A stretch of 23,440 nucleotides of DNA from Synergistes sp. Lineage in GTDB: Bacteria > Synergistota > Synergistia > Synergistales > Synergistaceae. Numbering within the stretch: the first letter of the stretch is position 1; each line of letters opens with the position of its first letter. Where the stretch lies: the NCBI GenBank assembly GCA_016288355.1, contig JAEEYY010000108.1, positions 1 through 23,440 on the forward strand, in the 5' to 3' direction. Both the position numbers and the translations under genes were made by a program. Below are positions 6,942-14,450 of this stretch, piece by piece. The notes under the pieces were generated by a model, which saw only the letters and a list, made by a program, of their open reading frames with translations, ran no database searches and was not told the DNA's origin.

Positions 6942-7735
6942 TGAACTTTCCTGACGGCAATAAGATCATCACGGAAGACCTCTACGATGCTTTAGGCTGC
7001 CGTAAGGTCATATTTTTAAAGCGGGTCCGCTCTACCAATATCGTGGCTAAAAACCTGGCGCGAAAAGGATGCAGCGCAGCTGTTATCTCGGCTGTGCAGA
7101 CCGCCGGAAAGGGAAGCCACGGCAGAAGGTGGGAATCGGATGCAGATAAGGGGCTTTATATGTCCCTTGCCACCTGCGGCATACGCGAAGGGGGGTTCAC
7201 AAGGTGCTCCAGCGTTGCCGCTGTGGTTGCCGTTTTCAGGTCTGTAAGGCGCGTATCAGGTCTTTGTACTGAGATCAAATGGCCGAACGACCTCATGGTG
7301 GGCGGCAGAAAGCTCTGCGGGATCTTATCAGAGGCTATGTGGGGAGACGAAGGTCTCGAATACCTGATAACTGGCATCGGGATAAACGTAAATCAAAACA
7401 AAAGCGATCTCCCTGATTCGATCAGGGAGATCGCGACCTCGATCTTTATTGAAAGCGGCAAAACGTGCGATATGCACACACTCGCGTATGACCTGATAAG
7501 AACTTTTGACGGAATCATCTGTGAAATTGAGACTGAGGGCGCCGAAGGCGTCATGAAGGAATATATTTCAAACTGCCGCACCGTTGGAAAGGAAATATCA
7601 GTAAGCGACTGCGGAAAAGAGATCTTCAGAGGGAGGGCTGAAGGGATAGGCGCGGGCGGAAGCCTGATAGTTCGCAGCGCCGGAGGCCTGACGCAGGAAT
7701 TTGATTTCGGAGAAGTAACGAACCGGGAAATATAA
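6941..7735 (+). CDS. birA: Biotin--protein ligase without DNA-binding domain
   Basis: The enzyme makes biotinyl-AMP and attaches biotin to a carrier lysine. The sequence has the nucleotide/biotin loop GKGSHGRRW (56-64, the counterpart of GRGRRGRKW), the catalytic KWPND (113-117), GILSEAMW and the GIGINVN strand. At 264 residues and starting directly with the catalytic fold, it lacks the N-terminal helix-turn-helix of E. coli BirA, so it is a monofunctional ligase. The C-terminal 50 residues fit the small SH3-like cap domain. It is coupled to madB by a one-base overlap and sits inside the operon that encodes its probable substrate, the biotin carrier MadF. A dedicated ligase is inferred, though it could also serve other biotin proteins. 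Confidence 0.92.
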   Translation: MNFPDGNKIITEDLYDALGCRKVIFLKRVRSTNIVAKNLARKGCSAAVISAVQTAGKGSHGRRWESDADKGLYMSLATCGIREGGFTRCSSVAAVVAVFRSVRRVSGLCTEIKWPNDLMVGGRKLCGILSEAMWGDEGLEYLITGIGINVNQNKSDLPDSIREIATSIFIESGKTCDMHTLAYDLIRTFDGIICEIETEGAEGVMKEYISNCRTVGKEISVSDCGKEIFRGRAEGIGAGGSLIVRSAGGLTQEFDFGEVTNREI

Positions 7736-7759
7736 ATAAATACAGCACGGAGAGGGAGC

Positions 7760-9436
7760 ATGCAGATGGATGATATAAGCAGCCTCAGCCGGAAAACGCT
7801 GAGGGCAGATACTGAAGAAAGGCTGAAAGCCGCGGCTAAGTTTGTCTATGACGGAAAATTCGTCAGGCATTCAGACACGGTCGCATTGCTGCAGAGCGTT
7901 ATAAAGCCATATGACATTGTGAATATCGAAGGAGACAACCAGAAGCAGGCCGACTTCCTCGCGAAGTGTCTGTGCAAGGTCGACCCGAAGGTGATAAACA
8001 ATCTGCATATGGTCCAGTCTGTTATATCGCTTCCGGAGCATATCAAAGTCTTTGAAAAGGGCATAGCAAAAAAACTGGATTTTTCGTTCTCAGGGACGCA
8101 GGCGGGCGCGATCGCCGAACTCATTGCCAGCGGCACGGCCGAGCTCGGTGCGATACACACGTATCTTGAGCTTTACGGACGCTATTTTGTGGACCTTACG
8201 CCGAGAGTGGCGCTTGTAGCCGGGGTCCAGGCCGATTCTCAGGGCAACATATACACCGGCTTCAGCACGGAAGATACTCCTTCCATAGTTGAAGCCGCAA
8301 AATTCAAGCAGGGAATCGTTATATTCCAGGTAAATGAAATAACAGACAGGATACCGCGTGTCGATATCCCCTCTGACTGGGTAGATTTTATCATACAGTC
8401 CCCGAAGCCTTTTTACATAGAGCCGCTCTTTACCAGGGACCCGGCCCTTATCACCGACGCCCAGGTGCTGAGAGGCATGATGGCGATAAAGGGAATATAT
8501 GCCGAGTATAACGTTAAGAGGCTGAATCACGGCATTGGCTTTGATACGGCGGCGATAGAGCTTATGCTTCCGACATACGGGGAAGAGCTGGGACTGAAGG
8601 GCAAAATATGCACTCATTTTGTCCTGAACCCGCATCCGACGCTGATACCCGCCATCGAATCGGGCTGGGTGAAGTCTGTACACTGTTTCGGCGGAGAACT
8701 GGGCATGGAGGATTATGTCGCGGCGCACTCCGACATTTTCTTCAACGGTCCGGACGGAACGCTGCGTTCAAACAGAGCATTTTCGCAGGTGGCCGGACAT
8801 TACGCGACGGATATGTTTATAGGCGGCACGCTTCAGATAGATAAATGGGGCAACAGCAGTACCGCGACGGCAGCAAGGGTATCCGGCTTCGGAGGCGCGC
8901 CTAATATGGGATGCAATGCCAACGGAAGAAGACATTCAAGCGAAGCGTGGTTAAAATGCGGCGCGGAAGCGGCCGGAAAAAGCGAAGCGATAGGCGCTCT
9001 TTCGAGAGGCAAAAAGCTTGTCGTACAGCTTGCGGAGACCTTCAGGGAAAAGCTTGCCCCCGGCTTCGTCGAGGAGCTTGACGCCGTGAAGCTCGCAAAG
9101 AACGCGGGACTGCCGATAGAGCCGGTAATGATATATGGCGACGACCTTACCCATATTGTTACCGAGGAAGGCATAGCATATCTTCACAAATGCCGCGATA
9201 TGGAGGAGAGAATGGCCGCGGTGAGAGGTGTAGCCGGATATACCGAGATCGGCATGTCCGCGGATCCTGCCGAAACACGTCGTCTGCGGGAGCTCGGCAT
9301 CATAAGGACACGTGAGGATCTTGGAATAAGCATTGAAAAAGCAAACCGCTCGCTTCTTGCGGCAAAGAATATGCGTGATCTCGTTGAATGGTCGCATGGC
9401 CTGTATCATCCGCCCGTGCGCTACAAAACATGGTAA
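7760..9436 (+). CDS. madA: Malonate decarboxylase acetyl-ACP:malonate ACP transferase (alpha subunit)
   Basis: MadA/MdcA swaps the acetyl group on the carrier-protein thiol for malonyl, releasing acetate. At 558 residues it matches the MdcA family length (about 550). The fold belongs to the family I CoA-transferase group; visible conserved stretches are DFSFSGTQAGAIAEL (about 110), GVQADSQGNIYTGFS (about 155), GIGFDTAAIELMLPTYG, and a glycine-rich segment, GFGGAPNMGCNANGRRH (about 375-391). The start is ATG 7760 (an in-frame ATG at 7766 is also possible), with GGAGAGGGA upstream. It is 24 bases from birA and 15 bases from madE. Cytoplasmic, part of the soluble core with MadE, MadC and MadD. 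Confidence 0.93.
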   Translation: MQMDDISSLSRKTLRADTEERLKAAAKFVYDGKFVRHSDTVALLQSVIKPYDIVNIEGDNQKQADFLAKCLCKVDPKVINNLHMVQSVISLPEHIKVFEKGIAKKLDFSFSGTQAGAIAELIASGTAELGAIHTYLELYGRYFVDLTPRVALVAGVQADSQGNIYTGFSTEDTPSIVEAAKFKQGIVIFQVNEITDRIPRVDIPSDWVDFIIQSPKPFYIEPLFTRDPALITDAQVLRGMMAIKGIYAEYNVKRLNHGIGFDTAAIELMLPTYGEELGLKGKICTHFVLNPHPTLIPAIESGWVKSVHCFGGELGMEDYVAAHSDIFFNGPDGTLRSNRAFSQVAGHYATDMFIGGTLQIDKWGNSSTATAARVSGFGGAPNMGCNANGRRHSSEAWLKCGAEAAGKSEAIGALSRGKKLVVQLAETFREKLAPGFVEELDAVKLAKNAGLPIEPVMIYGDDLTHIVTEEGIAYLHKCRDMEERMAAVRGVAGYTEIGMSADPAETRRLRELGIIRTREDLGISIEKANRSLLAAKNMRDLVEWSHGLYHPPVRYKTW

Positions 9437-9451
9437 GGGGGATAAATTACT

Positions 9452-9790
9452 ATGGCTTTGCATACACTGCTTTTTGAGTTCAAAGCGGACGATCCGAAGA
9501 GCATTCCTGTCGAATGGTCACACTACGGGGTCACCGGCTCCGGAGATCTTGAAGTGCTGATGGAGAAGAAAGAATATGGCGGAGAGGTAAAGGCTAAGGT
9601 CGTAACTCCCGTGGGAGGCTTCGAAAAGGTCTGGGAAGCCGTGCTCGAAAGATTCGTCAAAGAGTTCGGGCTCGGCGATGTCCTGATCGAGATCAACGAC
9701 GACAATGCGACTCCGATAGTCGTTTATACACGCCTTCGCCAAAGCCTTGTTGAGATGGGGTTCATAAATGATAAGGAGAAACGGTCATGA
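9452..9790 (+). CDS. madE: Malonate decarboxylase acyl carrier protein (delta subunit)
   Basis: This carrier protein holds the acetyl or malonyl group on a 2'-(5''-phosphoribosyl)-3'-dephospho-CoA arm rather than phosphopantetheine. The family motif around the modified serine, GVTGSGDLEVLME, is present, with Ser30 the expected attachment site. At 112 residues it is slightly longer than MdcC proteins (about 100). It lies between madA and madC and overlaps madC by four bases (ATGA), with AAGGAG for madC inside its 3' end. The arm would be attached by MadK and first acetylated by MadH. Confidence 0.92.
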   Translation: MALHTLLFEFKADDPKSIPVEWSHYGVTGSGDLEVLMEKKEYGGEVKAKVVTPVGGFEKVWEAVLERFVKEFGLGDVLIEINDDNATPIVVYTRLRQSLVEMGFINDKEKRS

Positions 9791-10737
9791 TCGACTGGAA
9801 GAAGATAAATGAATACTTTTTTTCGGAACTGAACGCAAGAGAGAAAGCCTTTGCCCTTGCTGATGAAGGTACATTCACGGAACTGCTGGGACCAAGGGAT
9901 CGTTTTTCGAGTCCTCATCTGAAAACACTTGGCACTGCTATTGAATTCGATGACGGAACTGTTACCGGTGTCGGGCTATTAGATAAGCATATCGCGTTCA
10001 TTGTATCGATGGAGGGAAAATTTATAGGCGGAGCGGTAGGCGAGGTCAACGGGGCGAAGTTCGTTGCCGTACTGAGACTTGCGCTTAAGACTTATGAAAA
10101 GCTCGGTGCTGATGGGCTGGCGTCAAGACGCCCCATCGTCATAATATCCTTTGATACAGGCGGTGTCAGACTTCATGAAGCAAACGCCGGACTTCTTGCC
10201 CATGCAGAGGTCATGGATGCGATACAGGATCTTCGCAGGAAAGTGCCTGTTGCCGCGGTGATCGGCGGCAAAGTAGGCTGCTTCGGCGGCATGGGTTTTG
10301 TGGCGGCTTCCTCAGACGCGGTGATAATGAGCGATATCGGCAGACTTGGCCTTACCGGGCCCGAGGTCATAGAGCAGGAAGTCGGTGCGGAAGAGTTCGA
10401 TGCTTCCGATAAGTCGCTTATATACCGCACTACAGGCGGAAGACACAAATTTATAACCGGAGACTGCAACTTCCTTGTTGCGGACAAAGCTCCCGCTTTC
10501 AGGGAAGCCCTGAAAAAAACGGCGGATATGTCGATGGAAGAGATAGAAGGTATGCGCAGGAACGGCTCCGCGGAACTTGTCCAGAAACAGATAGATTTTG
10601 CGGAGGAAGTTGTCGACAGCGGAATCTCTGATTCGATCGGCCTTTGGGAAAAATACGGCAATAAAGAGGCTGAAAAACTGCCCGAAAAAAGCCTTGACGT
10701 TTTTCTTGAAACAGTAAGGCGCAGGCCGTTGGACTGA
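9787..10737 (+). CDS. madC: Malonate decarboxylase carboxyltransferase subunit, beta type
   Basis: Together with MadD it transfers the carboxyl group of malonyl-ACP to biotin on MadF, leaving acetyl-ACP. The crotonase-like carboxyltransferase fold shows in DTGGVRLHEANAG (123-135), a motif shared with MdcD, and in the glycine-rich oxyanion region GGKVGCFGGMG (160-170). The 316 residues slightly exceed MdcD (about 280), and no zinc finger of the AccD type is seen. In biotin-independent MdcD/MdcE enzymes the same pair decarboxylates directly; the presence of madB and madF in this operon points to transfer onto biotin instead. Confidence 0.92.
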   Translation: MIDWKKINEYFFSELNAREKAFALADEGTFTELLGPRDRFSSPHLKTLGTAIEFDDGTVTGVGLLDKHIAFIVSMEGKFIGGAVGEVNGAKFVAVLRLALKTYEKLGADGLASRRPIVIISFDTGGVRLHEANAGLLAHAEVMDAIQDLRRKVPVAAVIGGKVGCFGGMGFVAASSDAVIMSDIGRLGLTGPEVIEQEVGAEEFDASDKSLIYRTTGGRHKFITGDCNFLVADKAPAFREALKKTADMSMEEIEGMRRNGSAELVQKQIDFAEEVVDSGISDSIGLWEKYGNKEAEKLPEKSLDVFLETVRRRPLD

Positions 10738-10759
10738 TCTTGCGAAAGGACGCTGGATT

Positions 10760-11650
10760 ATGGAAGAACTTGAATTTTCTATGATAGGCCAGTCGAGACA
10801 GATACTGGAAATGATAACGGACGAAGGCACATTCACTGAGAATACGGCAGGCGGTGCTGTTTTCAGCCCGGAGTTCGGCGTCGGTGCGATCGTGGGGACG
10901 GCAAAGATAGCGTCGCGCACTGCCACTGTAATAGCGAATGACACAGAAGCCTATAACGAGAAATTCCCTGTCGTTTTTGCCGGCGTTATCGGTATTGAGG
11001 AAGCTTATAAGATGGCGCAGGCGGTCTATGCGACTATCGAAGCCGACAGAGAGAAGCCCGTAGGAGAAAAAAGACCGATAGTCCTTATCGTTGACACCCC
11101 GGGAAATGCGCCCGGCAAGGTCGAAGAAATAATCGGTATGAACAAGGCGACCGGTGCATACCAGCTGGCTCTTGCCGAAGCCAGGGGAGTCGGGCATCCG
11201 ATCGTTGCCGTCGTTATCGGAAGAGCTATAAGCGGCGCATTTCTGTGTCACGGCCTGCAGGCCGATCATATACTCGCGCTTTCAAAAGATTTCGGGACGA
11301 TCATCCATGTTATGCCGCTGAGCAGCATCTCGAGAATAACAAAAATGGATATCGAAAGGCTTGAAGAACTTTCTCAGAGCAACCCGGTTTTTGCGTCCGG
11401 CGTAGACTTTTTCTACAAACTTGGAGGAGTAAACGAGATCATCTCAGATCTTAAAGAGCTGAAAAGCACTGTCTTAAAACATATCGATCAGGTAGCCGAA
11501 TGCAAGAAAAACGGAGAGTACGGCCGGCTCGGTCCCAAAGGCAGAGGCGCACTCGGCGCAGAGCGGGGCGGGCGCGTATACAGAGAGAAGGTCCTGAAAG
11601 AGATGGACGAACAGTTCGATGCCGCGGCAGAAAGATATCTGAAAGCGTAG
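10760..11650 (+). CDS. madD: Malonate decarboxylase carboxyltransferase subunit, gamma type
   Basis: Partner of MadC, corresponding to MdcE (gamma). The 296 residues carry the second carboxyltransferase lobe, with VDTPGNAPG (111-119) and GRAISGAFLCHG (154-165), whose glycines form the oxyanion pocket. MdcE proteins have a similar VDTPSQ and AISGAFLAHG pattern. The C-terminal 60 residues are charged and helical. An AAAGGA ribosome site precedes ATG 10760. It is 22 bases after madC and only 10 bases before the madH start. Confidence 0.92.
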   Translation: MEELEFSMIGQSRQILEMITDEGTFTENTAGGAVFSPEFGVGAIVGTAKIASRTATVIANDTEAYNEKFPVVFAGVIGIEEAYKMAQAVYATIEADREKPVGEKRPIVLIVDTPGNAPGKVEEIIGMNKATGAYQLALAEARGVGHPIVAVVIGRAISGAFLCHGLQADHILALSKDFGTIIHVMPLSSISRITKMDIERLEELSQSNPVFASGVDFFYKLGGVNEIISDLKELKSTVLKHIDQVAECKKNGEYGRLGPKGRGALGAERGGRVYREKVLKEMDEQFDAAAERYLKA

Positions 11651-11660
11651 AGCGTCTTCA

Positions 11661-12752
11661 ATGTGTTTTTTTGACGCTTTTGACAACGAGCATACGCTTG
11701 CGGAAATGCCCAGGCTGTCGCTGAAGGATAAATCGATAGACGGCCCCGCGGCGGCTCATAAGATCGAAGAGGTGCACACGCCGGATAATTTCGCTTTTAC
11801 AACGTTTTCGACCGGCAGCAGTGCTCTTCAGAACGTTATCGCGGTGACCTGGCCCGAAATGGAAAGCAGAAGGTCTGCTTCTGCGAAAGTTTTTCAGATG
11901 ACCGGGCTTGGCAGCGGCTGTGATATGCTCGTTACATATCCGCCGCTCGTAAATCTCTTTACCCCCGATGCTTTGCGTGCACATGGCGTCAATGTGCGTT
12001 TCCTGGAGAGATCTTCACGTTCATCTCTTCTTGCTGCACTTGCCTCGCGCAGACCGGATGCGATCGTCGGAGAATCATCTTTTATACTGTCGGCGATGCT
12101 TGACGCGGATAAGCTTTCACGTCCCGATCTGTTCGGCTGCGGCATGAAGATCTTTGCGTCCGGAACGCCTCTTAAGATGGAGCTGCTTGAGGAAGCTGAA
12201 AAGAAAAAAATAGAAGTACACGACCTGTACGGCTGTCAGGAATTCGGGTGGTTAGCCTGCGACGGCCATGCGGTGAGAAATGATATTTCTTTCCTGCCTG
12301 TAAGCGGCGGAAGCGGAAATTTATTTGAGATAGCAGTAGGCGGCCTGCCGGTGGGAGACATAGTGCCTCTTTCGGCGGGGGGGCATGTCTGCGGCAGAAG
12401 CGGCGAGATTCTGACTTACAGAAGGCAAAGGGCGCAGACAGAATTCGACGTTATAGTAAAGGAATCAAAAATGTCATCCCCCGAGAGCGTTAAGCGGACA
12501 GCAAGGAGCATTACCCGCCTGAAGGGAAGGCGTGTCTATGTGAGCCATGATCTGGTCACGGGTGCCGCGCATACCGTCCTCGAATTGAAAAAGTCGCCAG
12601 AAGAATGTCCTGCGGCTTCCGGAAGCTTTATCATACGCGGCGATGAAAAGACAGAAACATTCGATCTGATCGCGCAGGCGCTGCTGAGCTATCAGAGCAG
12701 CCACAGAGAAAACGGAGTCTGGAGTAAAAATGAAAGAATTCAGACGTCATGA
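11661..12752 (+). CDS. madH: Probable acetate:ACP ligase (MadH), compact adenylating enzyme
   Basis: MadH is expected to load the first acetyl group on the carrier thiol with ATP. The 363 residues look like a shortened ANL-superfamily adenylate-forming enzyme: FSTGSSALQN (49-58) sits where the Ser/Thr/Gly-rich ATP loop is expected, DLYGCQEFGW (188-197) matches the YGxTE motif, and GRSGEILTYRR (245-255) corresponds to the hinge region. The N-terminal part of a full ANL enzyme and a clear C-terminal catalytic lysine motif are not evident. The start is ATG 11661, the first start after an upstream in-frame stop at 11640; its ribosome site is poor, so it is probably coupled to madD. It overlaps madK by 23 bases. 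The assignment rests on order (between madD and madK) and weak motifs. Confidence 0.7.
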   Translation: MCFFDAFDNEHTLAEMPRLSLKDKSIDGPAAAHKIEEVHTPDNFAFTTFSTGSSALQNVIAVTWPEMESRRSASAKVFQMTGLGSGCDMLVTYPPLVNLFTPDALRAHGVNVRFLERSSRSSLLAALASRRPDAIVGESSFILSAMLDADKLSRPDLFGCGMKIFASGTPLKMELLEEAEKKKIEVHDLYGCQEFGWLACDGHAVRNDISFLPVSGGSGNLFEIAVGGLPVGDIVPLSAGGHVCGRSGEILTYRRQRAQTEFDVIVKESKMSSPESVKRTARSITRLKGRRVYVSHDLVTGAAHTVLELKKSPEECPAASGSFIIRGDEKTETFDLIAQALLSYQSSHRENGVWSKNERIQTS

Positions 12753-13419
12753 CCTGCTGAAGATATCGTTCGAAGGACGCAGCAGAATCTTTCAGGAGCT
12801 TGTAAACAGCGGCACTGAGCTCCCGACGCAGATACTGAGCGATACGCTGCTGAATTTTTGCGGGAAAGACCGCATCCCCGCGGTCGTAAGGCGCGGTCCC
12901 GTGCAGCCCGAAGGATATGTCAATGCAGGCTTTGTATCTGTGCAGGTCATAAACGGCAGTAAAGCGAAAATAGCATGTACGGTCAGTGAAAGTGAGATAG
13001 TTGATCTTATATCTCCATATGTTCTGCCATTTTGCAAATATAATGAAAGGAATAAATGTCTGGAGGCTCTCAGGGCCGTATCTGCAATGCCGGAAGCTGA
13101 GAACGGAAAGATAGGAGTGGCAGGATCCGCCGCTATGGAGGTCGTCACCGGCCTGAGCTATACGAATGATGAATCAGACCTTGATATAATAATCAGGGAC
13201 AGTAATTTGAAAGAAGTATTTAAAACCTGCACAAATCTGATACGTATAGGACAGCAGTACGACGTCAGCATGGATGTGGAGGTGCAGCTGAAAAACGGTT
13301 ACGGAGTAAAGGCGAAGGAGTTGTTCATCGGCAGCAGCACGCTGCTGGGAAAAGGCCTTTTTGATGTTCAGCTGCTGGAAAGAGCGGAAGTTGAGGATTT
13401 GCTTAAAGATAATAAATAA
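12730..13419 (+). CDS. madK: Holo-ACP synthase: phosphoribosyl-dephospho-CoA transferase (MdcG-like)
   Basis: This enzyme attaches the phosphoribosyl-dephospho-CoA group to the carrier serine of MadE. The 229 residues contain a nucleotidyltransferase signature, GSAAMEVVTGLSY (132-144) followed by SDLDII with Asp150 and Asp152 as the metal ligands, close to the GS...TGL.Y...SDLDLL pattern of MdcG. The N-terminal region (RRHDLL, then VVRRG and GFVS) also fits MdcG. The precursor-making partner (MdcB/MadG/CitG type) is not in the window. The gene symbol follows the Malonomonas rubra order as I remember it; MdcG-type function is the firmer statement. Confidence 0.85.
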   Translation: MKEFRRHDLLKISFEGRSRIFQELVNSGTELPTQILSDTLLNFCGKDRIPAVVRRGPVQPEGYVNAGFVSVQVINGSKAKIACTVSESEIVDLISPYVLPFCKYNERNKCLEALRAVSAMPEAENGKIGVAGSAAMEVVTGLSYTNDESDLDIIIRDSNLKEVFKTCTNLIRIGQQYDVSMDVEVQLKNGYGVKAKELFIGSSTLLGKGLFDVQLLERAEVEDLLKDNK

Positions 13420-13421
13420 TT

Positions 13422-13428
13422 AAGGAGG
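13422..13428 (+). promoter_or_regulatory. Strong ribosome binding site of madF
   Basis: A perfect AAGGAGG sits 8 bases before ATG 13437. It is the strongest ribosome site in the decarboxylase part of the operon, which fits a small carrier needed in high amounts. Confidence 0.7.
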
Positions 13429-13436
13429 AAACAGAC

Positions 13437-13646
13437 ATGGAGATCAAATCAAGGGTGCCCGGCAAGCTTGTAAGGTACGAGAAACAGGTAGGAGACACAG
13501 TGAAGGCGAAAGACGTTGTCGCTGTGATGGAAGCAATGAAGATGAAGCAGCTCGTGCCGTCGCCTGTGGACGGAGTTGTCAAAGAGATTCTTGTTGAGCC
13601 CGGCACAAGGGTCCCCGCCGGAAAGGTGCTTGCGATAGTGGAATAA
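13437..13646 (+). CDS. madF: Biotin carrier protein of malonate decarboxylase
   Basis: This 69-residue free-standing biotinyl domain shuttles carboxybiotin from MadC/MadD to MadB. The canonical EAMKM motif is present (32-36), with Lys35 as the biotinylation site. The flanking symmetric beta-hairpins show PGKL, VGDTV, and then PVDGVV and GTRVPAGK, as in biotinyl/lipoyl domains. It has no N-terminal linker or Ala/Pro-rich arm, so it is only the carrier domain. It is the last gene of the operon and is followed directly by a strong terminator. BirA encoded upstream is its likely modifying enzyme. Confidence 0.95.
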   Translation: MEIKSRVPGKLVRYEKQVGDTVKAKDVVAVMEAMKMKQLVPSPVDGVVKEILVEPGTRVPAGKVLAIVE

Positions 13647-13647
13647 G

Positions 13648-13692
13648 AAAATTGCGGGGAGCGCTGGATTTCAGCCGCTCCCCGCAATTTTT
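13648..13692. terminator. Strong, probably bidirectional terminator ending the malonate operon
   Basis: AAATTGCGGGGAGCG (13648-13662) pairs with CGCTCCCCGCAATTT (13676-13690), a 15-base-pair stem around a 13-base loop. A T-run follows on the plus strand, and on the minus strand the stem is followed by TTTCTTATT. It lies two bases after the madF stop and 18 bases before the 3' end of the convergent GNAT gene, so it can serve both. Confidence 0.92.
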
Positions 13693-13709
13693 GATAATTT
13701 AATGACCTT

Positions 13710-14135
13710 TTACGAGTATTCCATCGGGCGGCGCTGCAGTATCATAAGGCCTTCGCGCGGTTCAAAACCGAGCCGGCCCATGAAGGTCACAAGCTCGCTG
13801 GTATATGTGACTATCACCGGGACGTCTTTTAAGGCAGGGTGGGAGAGCGCGTACTGCAGGAGCTGCGACCCCACGCCTTTGCCCTGATAGTCAGGGTGGA
13901 CCAGTATGTCCCATAAAGAGCCGCGGAAGACGAAATCGGTCAGCACGCGGCAGAATGCTATAAGTTTGCCGTTATGTCGTATCGAAAAACAGATGCTGGT
14001 CCCTTCCAGCATTTTTTCTATCTGCTCTATGGAGCGGCTCTTTCCCCAGCGCGTGAAGCGGTAGAGATCCTGGAGATCGGAAGCGGAGAGCGCAAGTTTG
14101 CTGTCATAAAACATATACTCAGTGTTTTGCTTCAT
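13710..14135 (-). CDS. GNAT-family N-acetyltransferase
   Basis: The 141-residue protein has a full GNAT core. Motif A is seen as LVHPDYQGKGVGSQLLQ (78-94), with the acetyl-CoA pyrophosphate loop QGKGVG. The following strand PVIVTYT and FMGRLGFEPREG form motif B. The N-terminal WGKSRSIEQIEKML and GKLIAFCRVLTD match a common subgroup of small GNAT proteins of unknown substrate. It overlaps the end of the zinc-ribbon gene by 17 bases, so the two are probably co-translated. The acetyl acceptor cannot be told from sequence. Confidence 0.9.
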   Translation of the reverse strand: MKQNTEYMFYDSKLALSASDLQDLYRFTRWGKSRSIEQIEKMLEGTSICFSIRHNGKLIAFCRVLTDFVFRGSLWDILVHPDYQGKGVGSQLLQYALSHPALKDVPVIVTYTSELVTFMGRLGFEPREGLMILQRRPMEYS

Positions 14136-14376
14136 TTTTTGTTTTTTCCGGGAAAAGCGTTATGTTTTCCTTTTTTTTTCTGCTGTCAGAGAGGGCAAAC
14201 CCGCGGATTATATTGTTCAGGTCACCGCGCCTTGCGTCCTTTGATATCGGTATCTCCAAAAGCTGGCCGGCGCCGCAGCTGCTGCACGTCCACATAACGC
14301 GGGCAACGCCGAAGTCGTCAGGCATTCCGGCAAGAACTTTCAGTTCTTTGCATTTCTGGCAGGCTACGATATACAT
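14119..14376 (-). CDS. Small zinc-ribbon protein, 85 aa
   Basis: Two CxxC pairs (Cys6/Cys9 and Cys31/Cys34) make a zinc ribbon in the first half. The second half is charged and ends with KKKENITLFPEKTKNEAKH. The start ATG 14376 has GGAAGAG about 7 bases upstream. It overlaps the GNAT gene that follows. I do not recognise a named family; small ribbons of this kind bind nucleic acid or act as protein adaptors. A zinc-binding fold is well supported, the role is not. Confidence 0.75.
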   Translation of the reverse strand: MYIVACQKCKELKVLAGMPDDFGVARVMWTCSSCGAGQLLEIPISKDARRGDLNNIIRGFALSDSRKKKENITLFPEKTKNEAKH

Positions 14377-14450
14377 CCTGATCTCTTCCTTTACAAAAAA
14401 TCAGCCCGATCAAATGCCCGGCGCTTAAAAAACACAGCTTTCAGGCGGCA

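Noticed and set aside
2824..13646. Barbiturate or ureidomalonate breakdown as the malonate source
   Set aside because: The amidohydrolase is not of the barbiturase family and no ureidomalonase-like gene is present; nothing in the sequence names this substrate.
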